Source: Rhabditoides inermis
Taxonomy: Eukaryota; Nematoda; Chromadorea; Rhabditida; Rhabditidae
Assembly: GCA_963966185.1 (NCBI GenBank)
Contig: CAWZYM010000271.1
Span: 1,212,999-1,276,998, forward strand
DNA: 64,000 nt
Direction of reading: 5' to 3'
Position numbers and translations under genes: made by a program. Below the pieces are notes generated by a model. It was not told the origin of the DNA, ran no database searches, and saw only the letters and a program-made list of their open reading frames with translations. Shown here in pieces: positions 48,222 through 60,155 of the stretch. Each line of letters begins with the position of its first letter. Position 1 is the stretch's first letter.

Positions 48222-48383
48222 CGCGCGAGCCTTGCCGTACCGTAGCCACGTGTTGCCTTATATACTTGCCTTATCGCCTCCCCTCCGCACATCCGCTTCG
48301 CACTGATCCGTGTTGACGGCGCGCCCGGCGTGGCAATCTTTCGAACTCGGCATTGCAAGATGCGATAGAGACACAGCACACAG

Positions 48384-48420
<37 letters not shown>

Positions 48421-48534
48421 GGAGACATGCGGGGAGGTATGTCAGCACGCGGCATCGCCGAGAATCCGGTGTCTGCGAGATAAGCGCTGGCTATATATGG
48501 GCACGGGACAGTGGCTGCAGTAGCCCTTCCCGCT
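48222..48534. promoter_or_regulatory. shared bidirectional promoter of the two lysozymes
   Basis: 313 bp between the two start codons. TATA-like boxes face both ways (TATATAAG on the minus strand near 48263; CTATATATGG near 48490). GATA words suited to intestinal ELT-type factors occur near each gene (GCGATAAGG on the minus strand near 48270; GAGATAAGC near 48477). A (GA)n tract lies at 48388-48415. Confidence 0.6.
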
Positions 48535-50016
48535 ATGAGGTTCGCCGTCGCTTTCCTGGCCCTTGTGGCCGCTGCCTCCGCCACCACCGGATTCGACGCT
48601 ATCGGAGTGAGTGCCAAATATAGTCATCGTGCGAAAGTATTATAATTGTGTTGTGAACGTGAACACTACGTTTACGAAATAGAAAGATTTTTTGCCGCAT
48701 ATCAACTCTGGGTGTTGTAATTGTGACCTTGATAGAGATAGTCAAGATCACTCATTTCCATTGCAGGACATCTCCGTGGCGACGTTCAGGTGTATGAAGA
48801 ACGCCGGCTACGAGTTCTTCATCGCCCGCGTGTGGGAGTCGATCGGCAACTACGACTTCTCCGGATTCCAGAACGTCGCCAACGCGCGCGCCGGTGCGTT
48901 GAGTGGTCCTAACTCCTGACTTACTACTTACTACTTCGGACTTTAACACATTTCAACTCAAAGCACGATTGTTAGAAAAGGGGGAGAAACACTCCAAGGT
49001 ATTCACTGAAGCACGTCCAACGCAAACACTGAAAAATCATGTGCTGTTCAATTAGCTTTCGATTTAAGTTCGTAAGAGGTTCGGATTTATTATGACTCAC
49101 CAAGTATAGTGGGCCCGCAAATGAGTTTCACTCTTTTGACGAGAGACATTAGGGTGGTTAGACAACGATCAAAACTCTTTGGATGATTTTTTCAATTTGA
49201 CAAAATTTCGCGAGGGTACCCAAGATCGAACCGGCGAACCGCTGCTTGATAAGCGAGAGCGTTACCACTGCGCCACTCTGTCATGTCAGCGGATCAGTGG
49301 AGTAGAGATACGAACGGCAAAAACAAGATGCTGCGCATTTCGTTCAGTATACTGTATGTTCAAAACCCACGATAATGTTTTCAACGAAAAATCCTGAGCT
49401 AAGTGCGAGCTTATTATAGTATGGGTGATGGGTTAATCGAAACGTATTGGTTTACATGTTGTAGTGACACTAAACAACTTTTAAATAAAACGTGTATCAA
49501 TCTGCAGCTGGCATCGAGTACGTTGACGGATACATTTTCCCCTGCCTGGCCTCTCGTTGCGCTTCTCCCGCCAACCAGGTGGGCTGATCACACTGATCGA
49601 CTGATCGACTGATCAAGTGATCATTTCAGGTGCACGCCACCGTCGACAGGATCCGCTCCACCGGCGCCAAGGTCGGCATGCTCTGGCTCGACATTGAGAG
49701 GTAGGTGTCTCTCCCTTCCTTCCCCCCCCACTCTTCCTCTCTCTATCTCTCATACTGCAAACCACCTATTTTTACTTGGAAGTATTTGAATGATAGTAGC
49801 GAAAACAATCTTGTCTGCAGGCTCGCTTGGTCCAGCGACAAGGCGCACAACCAGCAGATCATCATTGAGATGGGCAACGAGCTGAACGCGCTCGGATTCA
49901 ACTGGGGCATCTACACCAACTACTATATGTGGGAGGAGATCGTCGGACTCGGCTGGAGCCACTTCTCCAACAAGCCGCTCTGGTGGGCCAACTACAACGG
50001 ACAGCCCGTGAGTCGA

Positions 50017-50062
<46 letters not shown>

Positions 50063-50208
50063 CTTTTGGAAGCAGCAGCCATATCGACACTTTGCAGGGC
50101 TTCGCCAAGTTCATTCCGTTCGGCGGCTGGTCGCACGCCACCATGCATCAGTACGCCGGAGACGTGAAGCCCGCGTGCGGACTCGACGTCGACCTCAGCT
50201 ACTACTAG
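48535..50208 (+). CDS. GH25-type lysozyme, 6 exons
   Basis: Exons 48535-48606, 48767-48893, 49508-49578, 49630-49700, 49821-50007 and 50098-50208 join in phase to 212 aa, the same length as the divergent neighbour. Signal peptide [101 protein letters not shown]. Secreted muramidase. Four exon boundaries coincide with the neighbour. Intron 2 (48894-49507) contains a tRNA-like repeat head on the minus strand; intron 5 has (CT)n. Confidence 0.94.
49205..49290 (-). repeat. tRNA-like SINE head in a lysozyme intron
   Basis: Minus strand: GAGTGGCGCAGTGGTAACGC (A-box-like) and GCCGGTTCGATCTTGGG (B-box and T-arm-like). The acceptor ends do not pair, so it is tRNA-derived rather than a working tRNA gene. 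The body differs from the SINE at 374-682. Confidence 0.6.
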
Positions 50209-50892
50209 ACGAGCACAGAGAGATATGTGTACATACATAAACACTCGTTCTATGCGTTGTCTCGGTTCTTATCCAAGGAAACACGTCCCACAGAAACAGT
50301 AGTGTCTTGATGTTTGAGCCACTTGTGCTGTTTGACTCGTAGTCACACTTTTTCCGCTTTTTCGAGCTCTCCACCCGTATCATGTAGCACCTTATCTGGG
50401 CGATGCAGCCACGTTTTGGGTCTTATCAGACCTATCAGATAATCCGATGCGGCCGACACAATGCAAAGCGATTTCACAGTTCACAGTGAGTACGAAGCAG
50501 GGATCTCAAGAATCAATCGTGATATAGAGTTATGAAATTGTGTGCGATACAGAAACATGGACTTGACAACACAGTGAAAACGAGTCACAGTTTATGTATT
50601 ATGTCATGTCATACTCGACTTATACTCGACATGTCACTTATGTCATACTCGAAAACAGTTTTTCGAATCAACTGCGACGACACAGCTTATTGAATCACCG
50701 ATGTTTTCACGAAAAAGATCTTGCGTCTTTAAGAATCCATTTACATACATCATTCGCCCAAATCCCTTTCTCATTGCGCATGCGTTGCCAATTGTGATTT
50801 GCATGTCTGTGGTCATTTCGCATGCGCAACTCGGCCGTACAAAGGGCAGTGGTGGGAACTGGAGGGCAGCACTCGACTCGCCTACTCGCCAG

Positions 50893-52605
50893 ATGTTCGC
50901 CCGCTCCATGGCCCAGCACGGCCTCTTCATGCCCTCGGTGGTCGCCGCGATCGGCATGGGCAGTCTGCTGCTGCCCAACACATACGACATGAAGGCCAAG
51001 GAGAAGAAGGAGAGCAGCACCAAGACTGCCAAGTCCGCCGTCGACGCCGACACGATCAAGAAGATCGAGGAGGGATTCGCAAAGCTGCAGGCTAGCAAGG
51101 AGTGCAAGTCGCTCCTCAAGAAGCACCTCACCAAGGACGTCGTCGACCAGCTCAAGCACAAGAAGGTACTGTGGGAATACTGTAATATGTTGCCTACCGT
51201 AACCTATTGCAGACCAAGCTTGGCGCTACTCTGTACGACTGCATCCGTTCGGGAGTGTTCAACCTGGATGCGGGAGTGGGAGTGTACGCCCCGGATGCCG
51301 AGTCGTACAAGGTGTTTGCCCCGCTCTTCGACGGTATCATCAAGGAGTACCACGGATTCGCGCCCGACCAGAAACAGCCGCCCGTCGACCTTGGCGAGGG
51401 CAAGACCAAGGTACTGTAATACCGTAATCGTGCTACTTACAGTATCCACAATGTTTCTTTCAGAACTTCCCGCCGCTCGACCCCAAGGGCAAGTACATCA
51501 AGTCGACTCGCATTCGCTGCGGTCGCTCTCTCGCTGGCTACCCGTTCAACCCGTGCCTCAAGCAGGACGACTACCTCGTCATGGAGAAGAAGGTGTCCGA
51601 CGCGTTCAAGTCCTACAACGACAAGGAGCTGCAGGTACGACACTACCGGTGTTACCGTAGCTTACCGTATCACTTAGGGCAAGTACTACCCGCTGGACGG
51701 TATGAAGAAGGAGACGCAGAAGCAGCTGATCGCTGATCACTTCCTGTTCAAGGAGGGCGATCGCCACCTCCAGGTGGAAATGCTCAGCTCCGCCTCTTTC
51801 TGACCAAGCCTTTGCAGCACGCCAACGCGTGCAACTTCTGGCCGAAGGGACGCGGCATCTACCACAACAACGACAAGACGTTCCTCATTTGGGTGAACGA
51901 GGAGGACCACATGAGGATCATCTCCATGGAGAACGGCTCCGACGTGGGCAAGGTGCTCGACAGGCTTATCCGCGGAGTCAAGGTACGCCCCTTTCGGGGG
52001 CACGCCCACATTGTTGTTCTGTTGTTCAAGAATCCATTTCGTGACACGTTTCGTGACACATCTCACGTTCATCATCGTTCATCATCTCCTCAATTCGGTT
52101 TCTGCCACACATCTGACCCGCCTCGTTTCAGCACATCGAGAAGCAGGTGCCGTTCTCGCGCGACGAGCGCCTCGGCTGGCTCACCTTCTGCCCCACAAAC
52201 CTCGGCTCGACGGTGCGCGCCTCCGTCCACATCGCCCTGCCCAAGCTGGCCGCCAAGAAGGACTTCATCGTGAGTTGGCATAGAGATACTGTATACGGGG
52301 GTAGACTGTGGATAGTGAGCGCTGTGCGGTACTTTGCTCTGATTCACCTGTACTGAGTGCATCATTGAACTTCTGTCGCTTTCAGCAAATCTGCGACAAG
52401 CTGAACCTGCAGGTGCGCGGCATTCACGGAGAGCACTCCGAATCCGAGGGAGGCGTCTTCGACATCTCCAACAGGTATACTATCGATTGATTATCGATTG
52501 ATATCGATTGATTGCAGGGCTCGCCTGGGTCTGTCGGAGTACGAGGCTGTGAAGCAGATGTACGACGGAGTCAAGGAGCTGATTCGTCTGGAGGAGGCTC
52601 TGTAG
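50893..52605 (+). CDS. arginine kinase (phosphagen kinase), 8 exons
   Basis: Exons 50893-51165, 51213-51410, 51464-51634, 51678-51773, 51818-51982, 52132-52269, 52386-52474 and 52518-52605 join in phase to 405 aa. It reversibly transfers phosphate from ATP to arginine, buffering ATP. N-domain ([23 protein letters not shown]-type specificity loop), C-domain with [28 protein letters not shown], the active-site cysteine signature CPTNLGST, and [10 protein letters not shown]. Relative to the usual 355-360 aa, about 45 residues are added at the N-terminus ([20 protein letters not shown]...), with a hydrophobic stretch that could be a targeting or anchor sequence. Upstream in-frame ATGs exist (e.g. 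50803), but 50893 follows CGCCAG, a possible trans-splice acceptor. Introns are mostly 40-60 bp. Confidence 0.95.
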
Positions 52606-52744
52606 ACACCCTCAATCACCCCACCACTCAACATCAACTCATCTATTCACCGATTCGCACAATGCCGATAAATAGATGCGAGAAAGATAGATGTCGTTGT
52701 TTCTCTTGAAACGTTTCGGTCCTATCGGTTTTTATCGTAACGTA

Positions 52745-52890
52745 GCATGGCTCACGTCAGTCGAACATAACCCTCAGTGAGTGTGTGCTACGTTGAAGCG
52801 TCGTGCTCACGGGTTCGATTCCTGTCCACGGCAAAACGTTCACCCTGGAAAATTGACAATTGACAATTGACAATTGACATGAAAATTGAC
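52745..52890 (+). repeat. tRNA-derived repeat with AATTGAC tail
   Basis: A B-box/T-arm block CACGGGTTCGATTCCTGTCC (52806 on) is followed by a short tandem array of AATTGAC (52853-52880). A clear A-box partner is not seen. Probably a decayed tRNA-SINE. Confidence 0.5.
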
Positions 52891-53144
52891 ACCCAAACAA
52901 CCGTGCTTTTGAATTTGACATTGCTGACAATTGAAAATTTAACAACAACAAATTGCTCTGAAAGAGCGTAATTCTAACGTTCTACCTGTCAGCGACCTGG
53001 CGCTGCTCAGAGACTTTGATTTTGAAGACTTTGACTTTGACTGAAGACTTGACTTGAAAGACTTTGAAGCTTCGAAGTTGATTGAAGAAAACTGTCTTGA
53101 ATGCACAATTGCACAGGTGTCAAACGAAATGGGAGAAAAATAAA

Positions 53145-53312
53145 AAAGAAGCGTGTCAATGTGACAACCAAACAAGCTAGTTATTTTTCGCCCAAAAAAA
53201 ATGTAGCGTGTAACAATATCAAACGTTTTGATCAAAGTCCTTAAAGAAACAAGACATACACTGAGTGTGCGGATGAATGTTGTAGCAAACGAGAGATGAC
53301 ATGTTACTTATT

Positions 53313-53313
<1 letters not shown>
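53145..53313. repeat. inverted copy of chemoreceptor intron sequence (56140-56318)
   Basis: Reverse complement of this segment matches 56140-56318 along its length (shared blocks such as CACACTCAGTGTATGTCTTG and AACTAGCTTGTTTGGTTGTC). Together with 54315-54428 it forms an inverted duplicate of part of the minus-strand chemoreceptor, split by an insertion. Confidence 0.8.
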
Positions 53314-54299
<986 letters not shown>

Positions 54300-54314
54300 A
54301 TCACTTGGTTTCAG

Positions 54315-54428
54315 TTCGAAGGCTACAAGACGTCGCTGGTCGGCATTATGGTGGTGGTGGTGACCTGTACTGTCATCTACGCCGCCTGCGTTCACAAAGC
54401 GAAACTACTGGTGAGTAGCTGGGTAGAC
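54315..54428 (+). pseudogene. inverted copy of one chemoreceptor exon
   Basis: The frame FEGYKTSLVGIMVVVVTC...VHKAKLL (54315-54410) matches the minus-strand exon at 56126-56034 except for one extra Met codon. The splice acceptor TTGGTTTCAG and donor GTGAGTAGCTGGGTAGA are copied too; homology stops at about 54428. Just beyond, on the minus strand, 54526-54429 reads an exon-like TM stretch (FYVLDIQCSLQCWAILATNR), so unrelated receptor pieces abut here. The plus strand later has two exon-like C-terminal pieces (about 55060-55122, DEQPFSALVMMPSAVVPG; 55242-55275, ending RRLPIE-stop). Confidence 0.7.
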
Positions 54429-54654
54429 CGCACAGCAGTGTCAGCAGTCGGCGCGCGCACACGTTTCTGTTAGTGGCGAGGATGGCCCAACACTGCAGCG
54501 AGCACTGAATGTCCAGCACGTAGAACCTGAACAGGTGTACATGTAAGTATGCACATGCGCTCCATTCCATTCTGCTATTGCCGGGTGTATCCGCAACCCA
54601 AAAACGTGGACACACACCATGCAGTGAACACGCGAAACAAAGAGGAAATGAATT

Positions 54655-54860
54655 ACTAGGATATTCACGCCGGATAATAAATTAGTAACTTATTACTAAT
54701 GAAAATTTGATAGCAATAAATCAGCTTCATTTATTAGTAATAAAAGTTTATAACTCATTTATTAGTAATGAATCATTGCGGATTCCTACTACTAATTTAG
54801 CACTAATAAATTAGTAATAAAATTTTGCAACTAATTTATTAGTCATAATTTCGATTTTAA
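54655..54860. repeat. AT-rich ATTAGTAA repeat tract
   Basis: About ten degenerate copies of (A)TTTATTAGTAAT in both orientations over 200 bp; a further copy at 55595-55625. Confidence 0.75.
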
Positions 54861-55774
54861 AATTGGTCTTGGAACGAAAACATTCAAGATTTTGATGACT
54901 GTAGCCGGTTTTGGCAACGTTTTATCAACTGCCATGTTTGTTTTTTTATAAGTGTTTTCTTATGTTTTTTATGACTTTTTTTGATATTTATTCACTTATA
55001 TGTTGTGAGTATCTATGTAGACTGTACAATATCGTTACATGTGAGTCTCTCATTGTAGACGAACAGCCATTCTCTGCCTTGGTGATGATGCCGTCTGCGG
55101 TTGTACCAGGAACACTAAAGGTGAGCAGAAATATATTGTTTTGTGTGAATGATTTGTGTAAAAGTCGTCGTAGTTTTGATACTCAACTTTATGCATTATG
55201 TATTATTCATTATGTGTACGATGTTGAACTTATCATTACAGATTTCGTGAGCGCGAGGCGTCTGCCGATTGAATGATGCTGGCAAGGAGGGAAGAAGAAG
55301 GAAGAAGTAGAAGAAGAAAGGCTGCGAGATCGGCAATTCAAGATATCTTCGATATAATGTTGTTTCATGTTGAAAGGTTGTTCCAAAATAAATCGTATTA
55401 TCAATATCGATGTTTGTTACTTGAAGACGACTTTGTTATGAGGACGGACTGTTGTTGGATAATGGTGTGATTTTTCGGTTTACACGGATGGCGGTAGGAT
55501 CAGGGCAGCTAAAAGAAGAAACGGGTGAATACTCGACTTGAAAAATCATCTGTGATAGATCTGTAGCAGATCTGTAGAACATCTGTGACAGATCTGTGGT
55601 GAGTTAATAAATTAGTAATAAAATATTTTCGGAGTACAGCTGTCACTAACTCGACGAGGAAATGAAAATTCAAATTCCACAAAAAGCACAAATTGGCATT
55701 CGGGCAAATGCTTCTTCTCGCTGGGACTTTGTCGGGGTTGCCCATTGCCTCACAACCCACGACTCACAACTCAC

Positions 55775-57815
55775 GCTAGCTCAGTGGTGAGCTTGACCAT
55801 GTCGAGGTCGTGGGAGAGGAGCGCGGCCGACTGAATCAGGGAGCGCACCATCTCGGCGACGAGTGGAAGAAATGTGAGAACGGCGAGAAGAAGGAGACGC
55901 TTCTCCACCACACCCTTCATGTCGTGAAAGTGCTGCAAGACTGTTCTATTACGCCTAGAAGACACTTTTCTCCATTTTGAGAAGAGAGCAGGTGTGGCGG
56001 AAAAAAACTCTACCCTTCTACCCAGCTACTCACCAGTAGTTTCGCTTTGTGAACGCAGGCGGCGTAGATGACAGTACAGGTCACCACCACCACAATGCCG
56101 ACCAGCGACGTCTTGTAGCCTTCGAACTGAAACCAAGTGATATAAGTAACATGTCATCTCTCGTTAGCTACAACATTTTTTCGCACACTCAGTGTATGTC
56201 TTGTTTCTTAAAGAACTCTGATCAAAACACTTGCTAATGTTACACGCAACACTCTTTTTAATTGAAAAAAACTAGCTTGTTTGGTTGTCATATTGGCACG
56301 CTTCTTTTTTTCAGCAAGATCGTTGACGGCGGTAGATAGTTTTTTAATTCACTCCTAATGATTAATTGTTTTTGAAGCAGTCATTAGACGCTCCACAGCA
56401 TTGTTCTAGTCCGAATCCTTCATTACTTTATTGTTTGGTTGTGTTTGCCATTAGATCTTTGTTTCGACCAGACTCTAGCTCAGACCAGACCAGACCAGAC
56501 TCTAACAGACCAGCAGACAACAGCTAACAACGTTGGTTCAAATGAGTATTATGAATAACAGCAATGTGTCCTCGCTACTTTTTTCATTACAATAGCTCGC
56601 TAATAGACTTGCGTGTAACAACTTATTTTTCGGGCAAGTTCCAAATGACTAGTTTTTGATCATTTATATGGCGATATCGCCACTTCCCATATACAAACAG
56701 CGCAAAAGCTATCATCCAAATTGTCGTCGATACAAATTTCTTAGAAGAAAACAAACTCACAACGCCGACAGTGTCTCCGTACATTTGCATGATTCCATTG
56801 GGGAGGATGACAAAGTAGATCTCGTCGCCCCACAGTAGGTACATCCGGTGAACGCGAACGAAATAGACCACACCAGACAGTAGTAGAGAAAGATGTTGCG
56901 GTGCAACCAGATCTATAATAGTTCAGATTGAAACGGGGAAATTCCTTGAACAACATTACTTCATTACTATAAATGATAGCACATAAACGTTATTTGAATA
57001 CATTATCGTATTCCATTGGCTTGTAAAAGACGGTGATGCGGTTAAGAGCGAGTAAGTATCAAGTTGCCTTAAAAGAACATGAGAGAGAAAGAAAGAGAGA
57101 GAAAAGCAGGAATCTGAGAGACGATAGAAAACATGCCAAGTATTCTTACCAATGCAAATCGTGTTCCTGTAGAGCGACAGAGTGAAGTAGTTGAGTTCCG
57201 GCAACCAGTTAGGGGAGTTATCCCAGTTGAAAAAAAAAACACCTTAATTCTCATTTTTCGCAAATTTTCCAGGCTTGGAAAGAAACTACGTGAATTCCAA
57301 ACTGTTTGAATGTTATGCGGTCTTTCATTCATTCATTTGTTCAAACACCGTTTCAAAAGCACTTGTACTTCACAAATTGATGTTTGAAACGCTTCAGTTG
57401 ATAATAATTACTTTCATCAAAACGTTTCACCGTTTTCAGAATCATATAGAAAACAATTTTTTGCAACAAAGTTTGCAACAAAGAAACATACTTGAAAAAA
57501 CATACTTCCAGACATAACAAATGCACATTCTCTCACCTATACTTTCTCGGCCGCATAGTGAGCTCGATGAGAAAAAACAACAACAAAATCTCCGCGATTG
57601 CCTGTAGAAAGTAAGTTTTTTTCACTAAAAATCAATACATACCTGATAATTGATTATGAGAAACAGTGAGTTGGTCGCTTTTCTCTGTCCTTTTTTTTCT
57701 GACTGACGACCCATAACACGAGAGCGTAGACGACCATGGAGAACCAGGCATAGACGGAGAGGATGATCTGACCGATCGGAATCGAGGGAGCCGGGATCTG
57801 GTGACTAGCTAGCAT
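55775..57815 (-). pseudogene. chemoreceptor-like 7TM gene, 3' end missing
   Basis: Exon-like pieces on the minus strand: ATG 57815 with IPIGQIILSVYAWFSMVVYALVLW (TM1); about 57690-57540 ATNSLFLIINYQAIAEILLLFFLIEL (TM2); about 57235-57150 WLPELNYFTLSLYRNTICI; about 56915-56760 HRMYLLWGDEIYFVILPNGI; 56126-56034 FEGYKTSLVGIVVVVTC; 55932-55775 HFHDMKGVVEKRLLLLAVLTFLP. The later exons fit in phase, but the junction between TM2 and the next exon does not, and no C-terminal (TM7) exon follows on this strand. Possible C-terminal pieces lie in the opposite orientation at 55.06-55.28 kb. It resembles the SRG/SRV/STR chemoreceptor group; class not resolved. Whether it is a pseudogene or an intact gene with missed exons is open. 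Confidence 0.55.
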
Positions 57816-58984
57816 CTCTGAAGCAGCCGGAGTTTGAGAACGTCTGTTTTGATTTGACAGAAAAAATAACGAAATGGTAAAAAAGAAAAGAAGAGAAAAA
57901 AAGAAGGCGCGAGTCTGTGCGTCAGTTAGCTCGGTACACTTCTCAGATTGATATAGTGAGAGCAGCTATAAGAGAATGTATGAATGTCAGTCGTATTGAA
58001 ACTTTCAATAGCATAAGTTTGACAAAAACAAGAGAAATATTAACAATAAAAAAGAATCAGTTGTGGATTCTTGACAGATATTTATGAAGTTACGTAACTA
58101 AGTATTTCAAACTGACAACTATTCGCTACAAGATAGTAAAAACAACTTTCAGTTCATGAGTTCTTGAAACTCAAAAACTCAGTTCTTTAAATCGAAACTG
58201 ACATTTGTGAAATATCAAACACTACTTTGTATAACAATCATATGCCATTACTATGTGAGAGAAAACACTGGGTATAAAATAAATAGAAGCAAAAACACAA
58301 GTTTTCATCGCATTGAACAATAGGCAACTTCAAAACGGATTCGATCATTTCGTTTAGTTTTTCCTAAAGTCCTCTTCATTTCTCCAGGAGCACAATTTGC
58401 GCGCAAGCACGTTGCATAGGCTGTGGGAAATGTTTGACGAGATCCTAGTCGTGTCTAATGATTAGAGCATCAATCACTGATCTCTTTTATACATTCCAAA
58501 TTGCGCTGCTTGCGCGCGACCGGTGCATGAACAGCCATGGCGGGCGAATGGTGCGGAGATATTTTAACTGGAGAAATGACGGGAATTTTATTGTTGTTTA
58601 TTCTTCCCTCGAAATCTCAATTAAGAAAAAAAACGCGAAACTAAAATTTTTTGAATGGTCCGAGAAAGAGAGAGATAGAGAGAGATAGAGAGATAGAGAG
58701 AGAGAGATAGAGAGAGAGAGAGGGGAGAGAGAGAGAGAGAGAGAGAAACGAGAGGATTGAGTGATAGTTCTTTGGTGTTGCTAAGAGTGTGATATGTTGG
58801 GTGTTGCGTTACACCAAAGGAGAGAACTGTTGTTCACAGTAGTCTGCATGTGACTACGTAGTTTGTTTTGTGGTTTCATCATTTTGTGTCGGAGTTTTCC
58901 ATAATTCACGAAATATGAGAGAAATGACGATAATCGGGCGAATGAAATTCGCATAAAATCTCGCTCATTTTCCCGCCAACTGAG
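57816..58984. other. intergenic, no gene seen
   Basis: AT-rich flank with a GA microsatellite at 58670-58745. A 76-codon frame at 58458-58688 has no recognisable features. Confidence 0.55.
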
Positions 58985-59261
58985 AAATGACCAGTGTCTA
59001 TTAGAGGAACTAAACTCGCTGGTTCGATCCCCCTCGGAGTCAACTATTCTTGTTAAATTCACCTAGTTCTGTGGTGTGGCAATCCACTCTCATAGTAGCC
59101 GAAAGACGTCACAGCACCATTTACGGACTCAAGAACGGAATTCAAGGCTTCCGACGCCACCCAACCCTAACTCCCTCTGCTGAAGTTGTCGTAATCCAAG
59201 AACCCCATCTTGTTCTCGACTAGGAGGACCCCGGATTCAACCGGCTAAACAAAAAAAAACA
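58985..59261 (+). repeat. tRNA-derived SINE, copy 2
   Basis: Same body as 374-682 in the opposite orientation: B-box CTGGTTCGATCCCCCTCG near 59019, the shared middle (AACGGAATTCAAGGCTTCCG), and the 3' end CAACCGGCTAAAC plus A run (59250-59260). The tRNA A-box region is eroded. Confidence 0.75.
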
Positions 59262-59382
59262 TGCTAGTTGTTTATTATAGTTCATCACTGTTAGGCGTGT
59301 AATGAAATATTGTGGACTCTTGACGTAGACGAGGAGAAGAACGTATTAGATACCGGCTGCGCGCTCAGAGAGTTGATAGAGG
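59195..59382 (+). repeat. inverted repeat, left arm
   Basis: Reverse complement recurs at 62043-62215 (e.g. GATACCGGCTGCGCGCTCAGAG against CTCTGAGCGCGCAGCCGGTATC, which continue on both sides). The arms include the SINE 3' end and about 120 bp of non-SINE sequence and bracket the STR pseudogene. Confidence 0.85.
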
Positions 59383-60155
59383 GGTAATAGAAGGTGGAGA
59401 GAGGGTGCCTCAAACAGAGGCGAGCCTCTATCAACCTTCTAACAACCCTCTATCGCTTGGATTGTAATTGGGGGGAGTTAGGGTCAAACGCTCCTGTTCG
59501 AGTCTATCGATGCTATAGAGGCTCGAACACGCGAGTGGAAGACGAAATAGTGTGGTTTCACGGAGAGCGCAGAGGTCCGTACAAGCGTTAGGGTCTACCG
59601 AGTAGCTGAGAACCCCCTTTATCATGTAATCAAACTCACACGTTACTCGATAAAAAAACTGCAATTGATTTTTTACATCATGAAACTTTTTTCCTCGTAA
59701 AACAGCTGAGAGTAGTGTAGCAGATTGTGCAGGCAGGTTGGTGCAAGTTGTGCACTTTTGACGGGCGCGAGCCAATCTGAGCCTTGATTCGTCATTCTTA
59801 TTCATCACTCACAAAAGCAACTTTTTTGAACAAATGTTTCAATTGTTCATTTCGTAAATAAAAATACTTTATTGTGGCAAAACATAAAAAAATATCGTCG
59901 ATAAATGTGTCATGATTTGTGGCATACACAGAGATAGAGGATACACTATCTATTTTCAGAAGCGTTGTCCATAGTACTGTACATCATTAGATAAACGTTT
60001 TCTTACTCAAATGTTTTGCTGAATGCACAAAAAAGTCTTCGTTAGACGTGGTCCCTAGTGGTTCGAGATCGTTGAAAAATATGACGTGGTCCCTAGTGGT
60101 TCGAGGGCATTTACAATCTACGGGGTGTGCGGCTGTCCCTTGCCATTATATCAAG

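Noticed and set aside
58458..58688. 76-aa open frame
   Set aside because: No signal peptide, domain or splice partners; it ends in a GA microsatellite.
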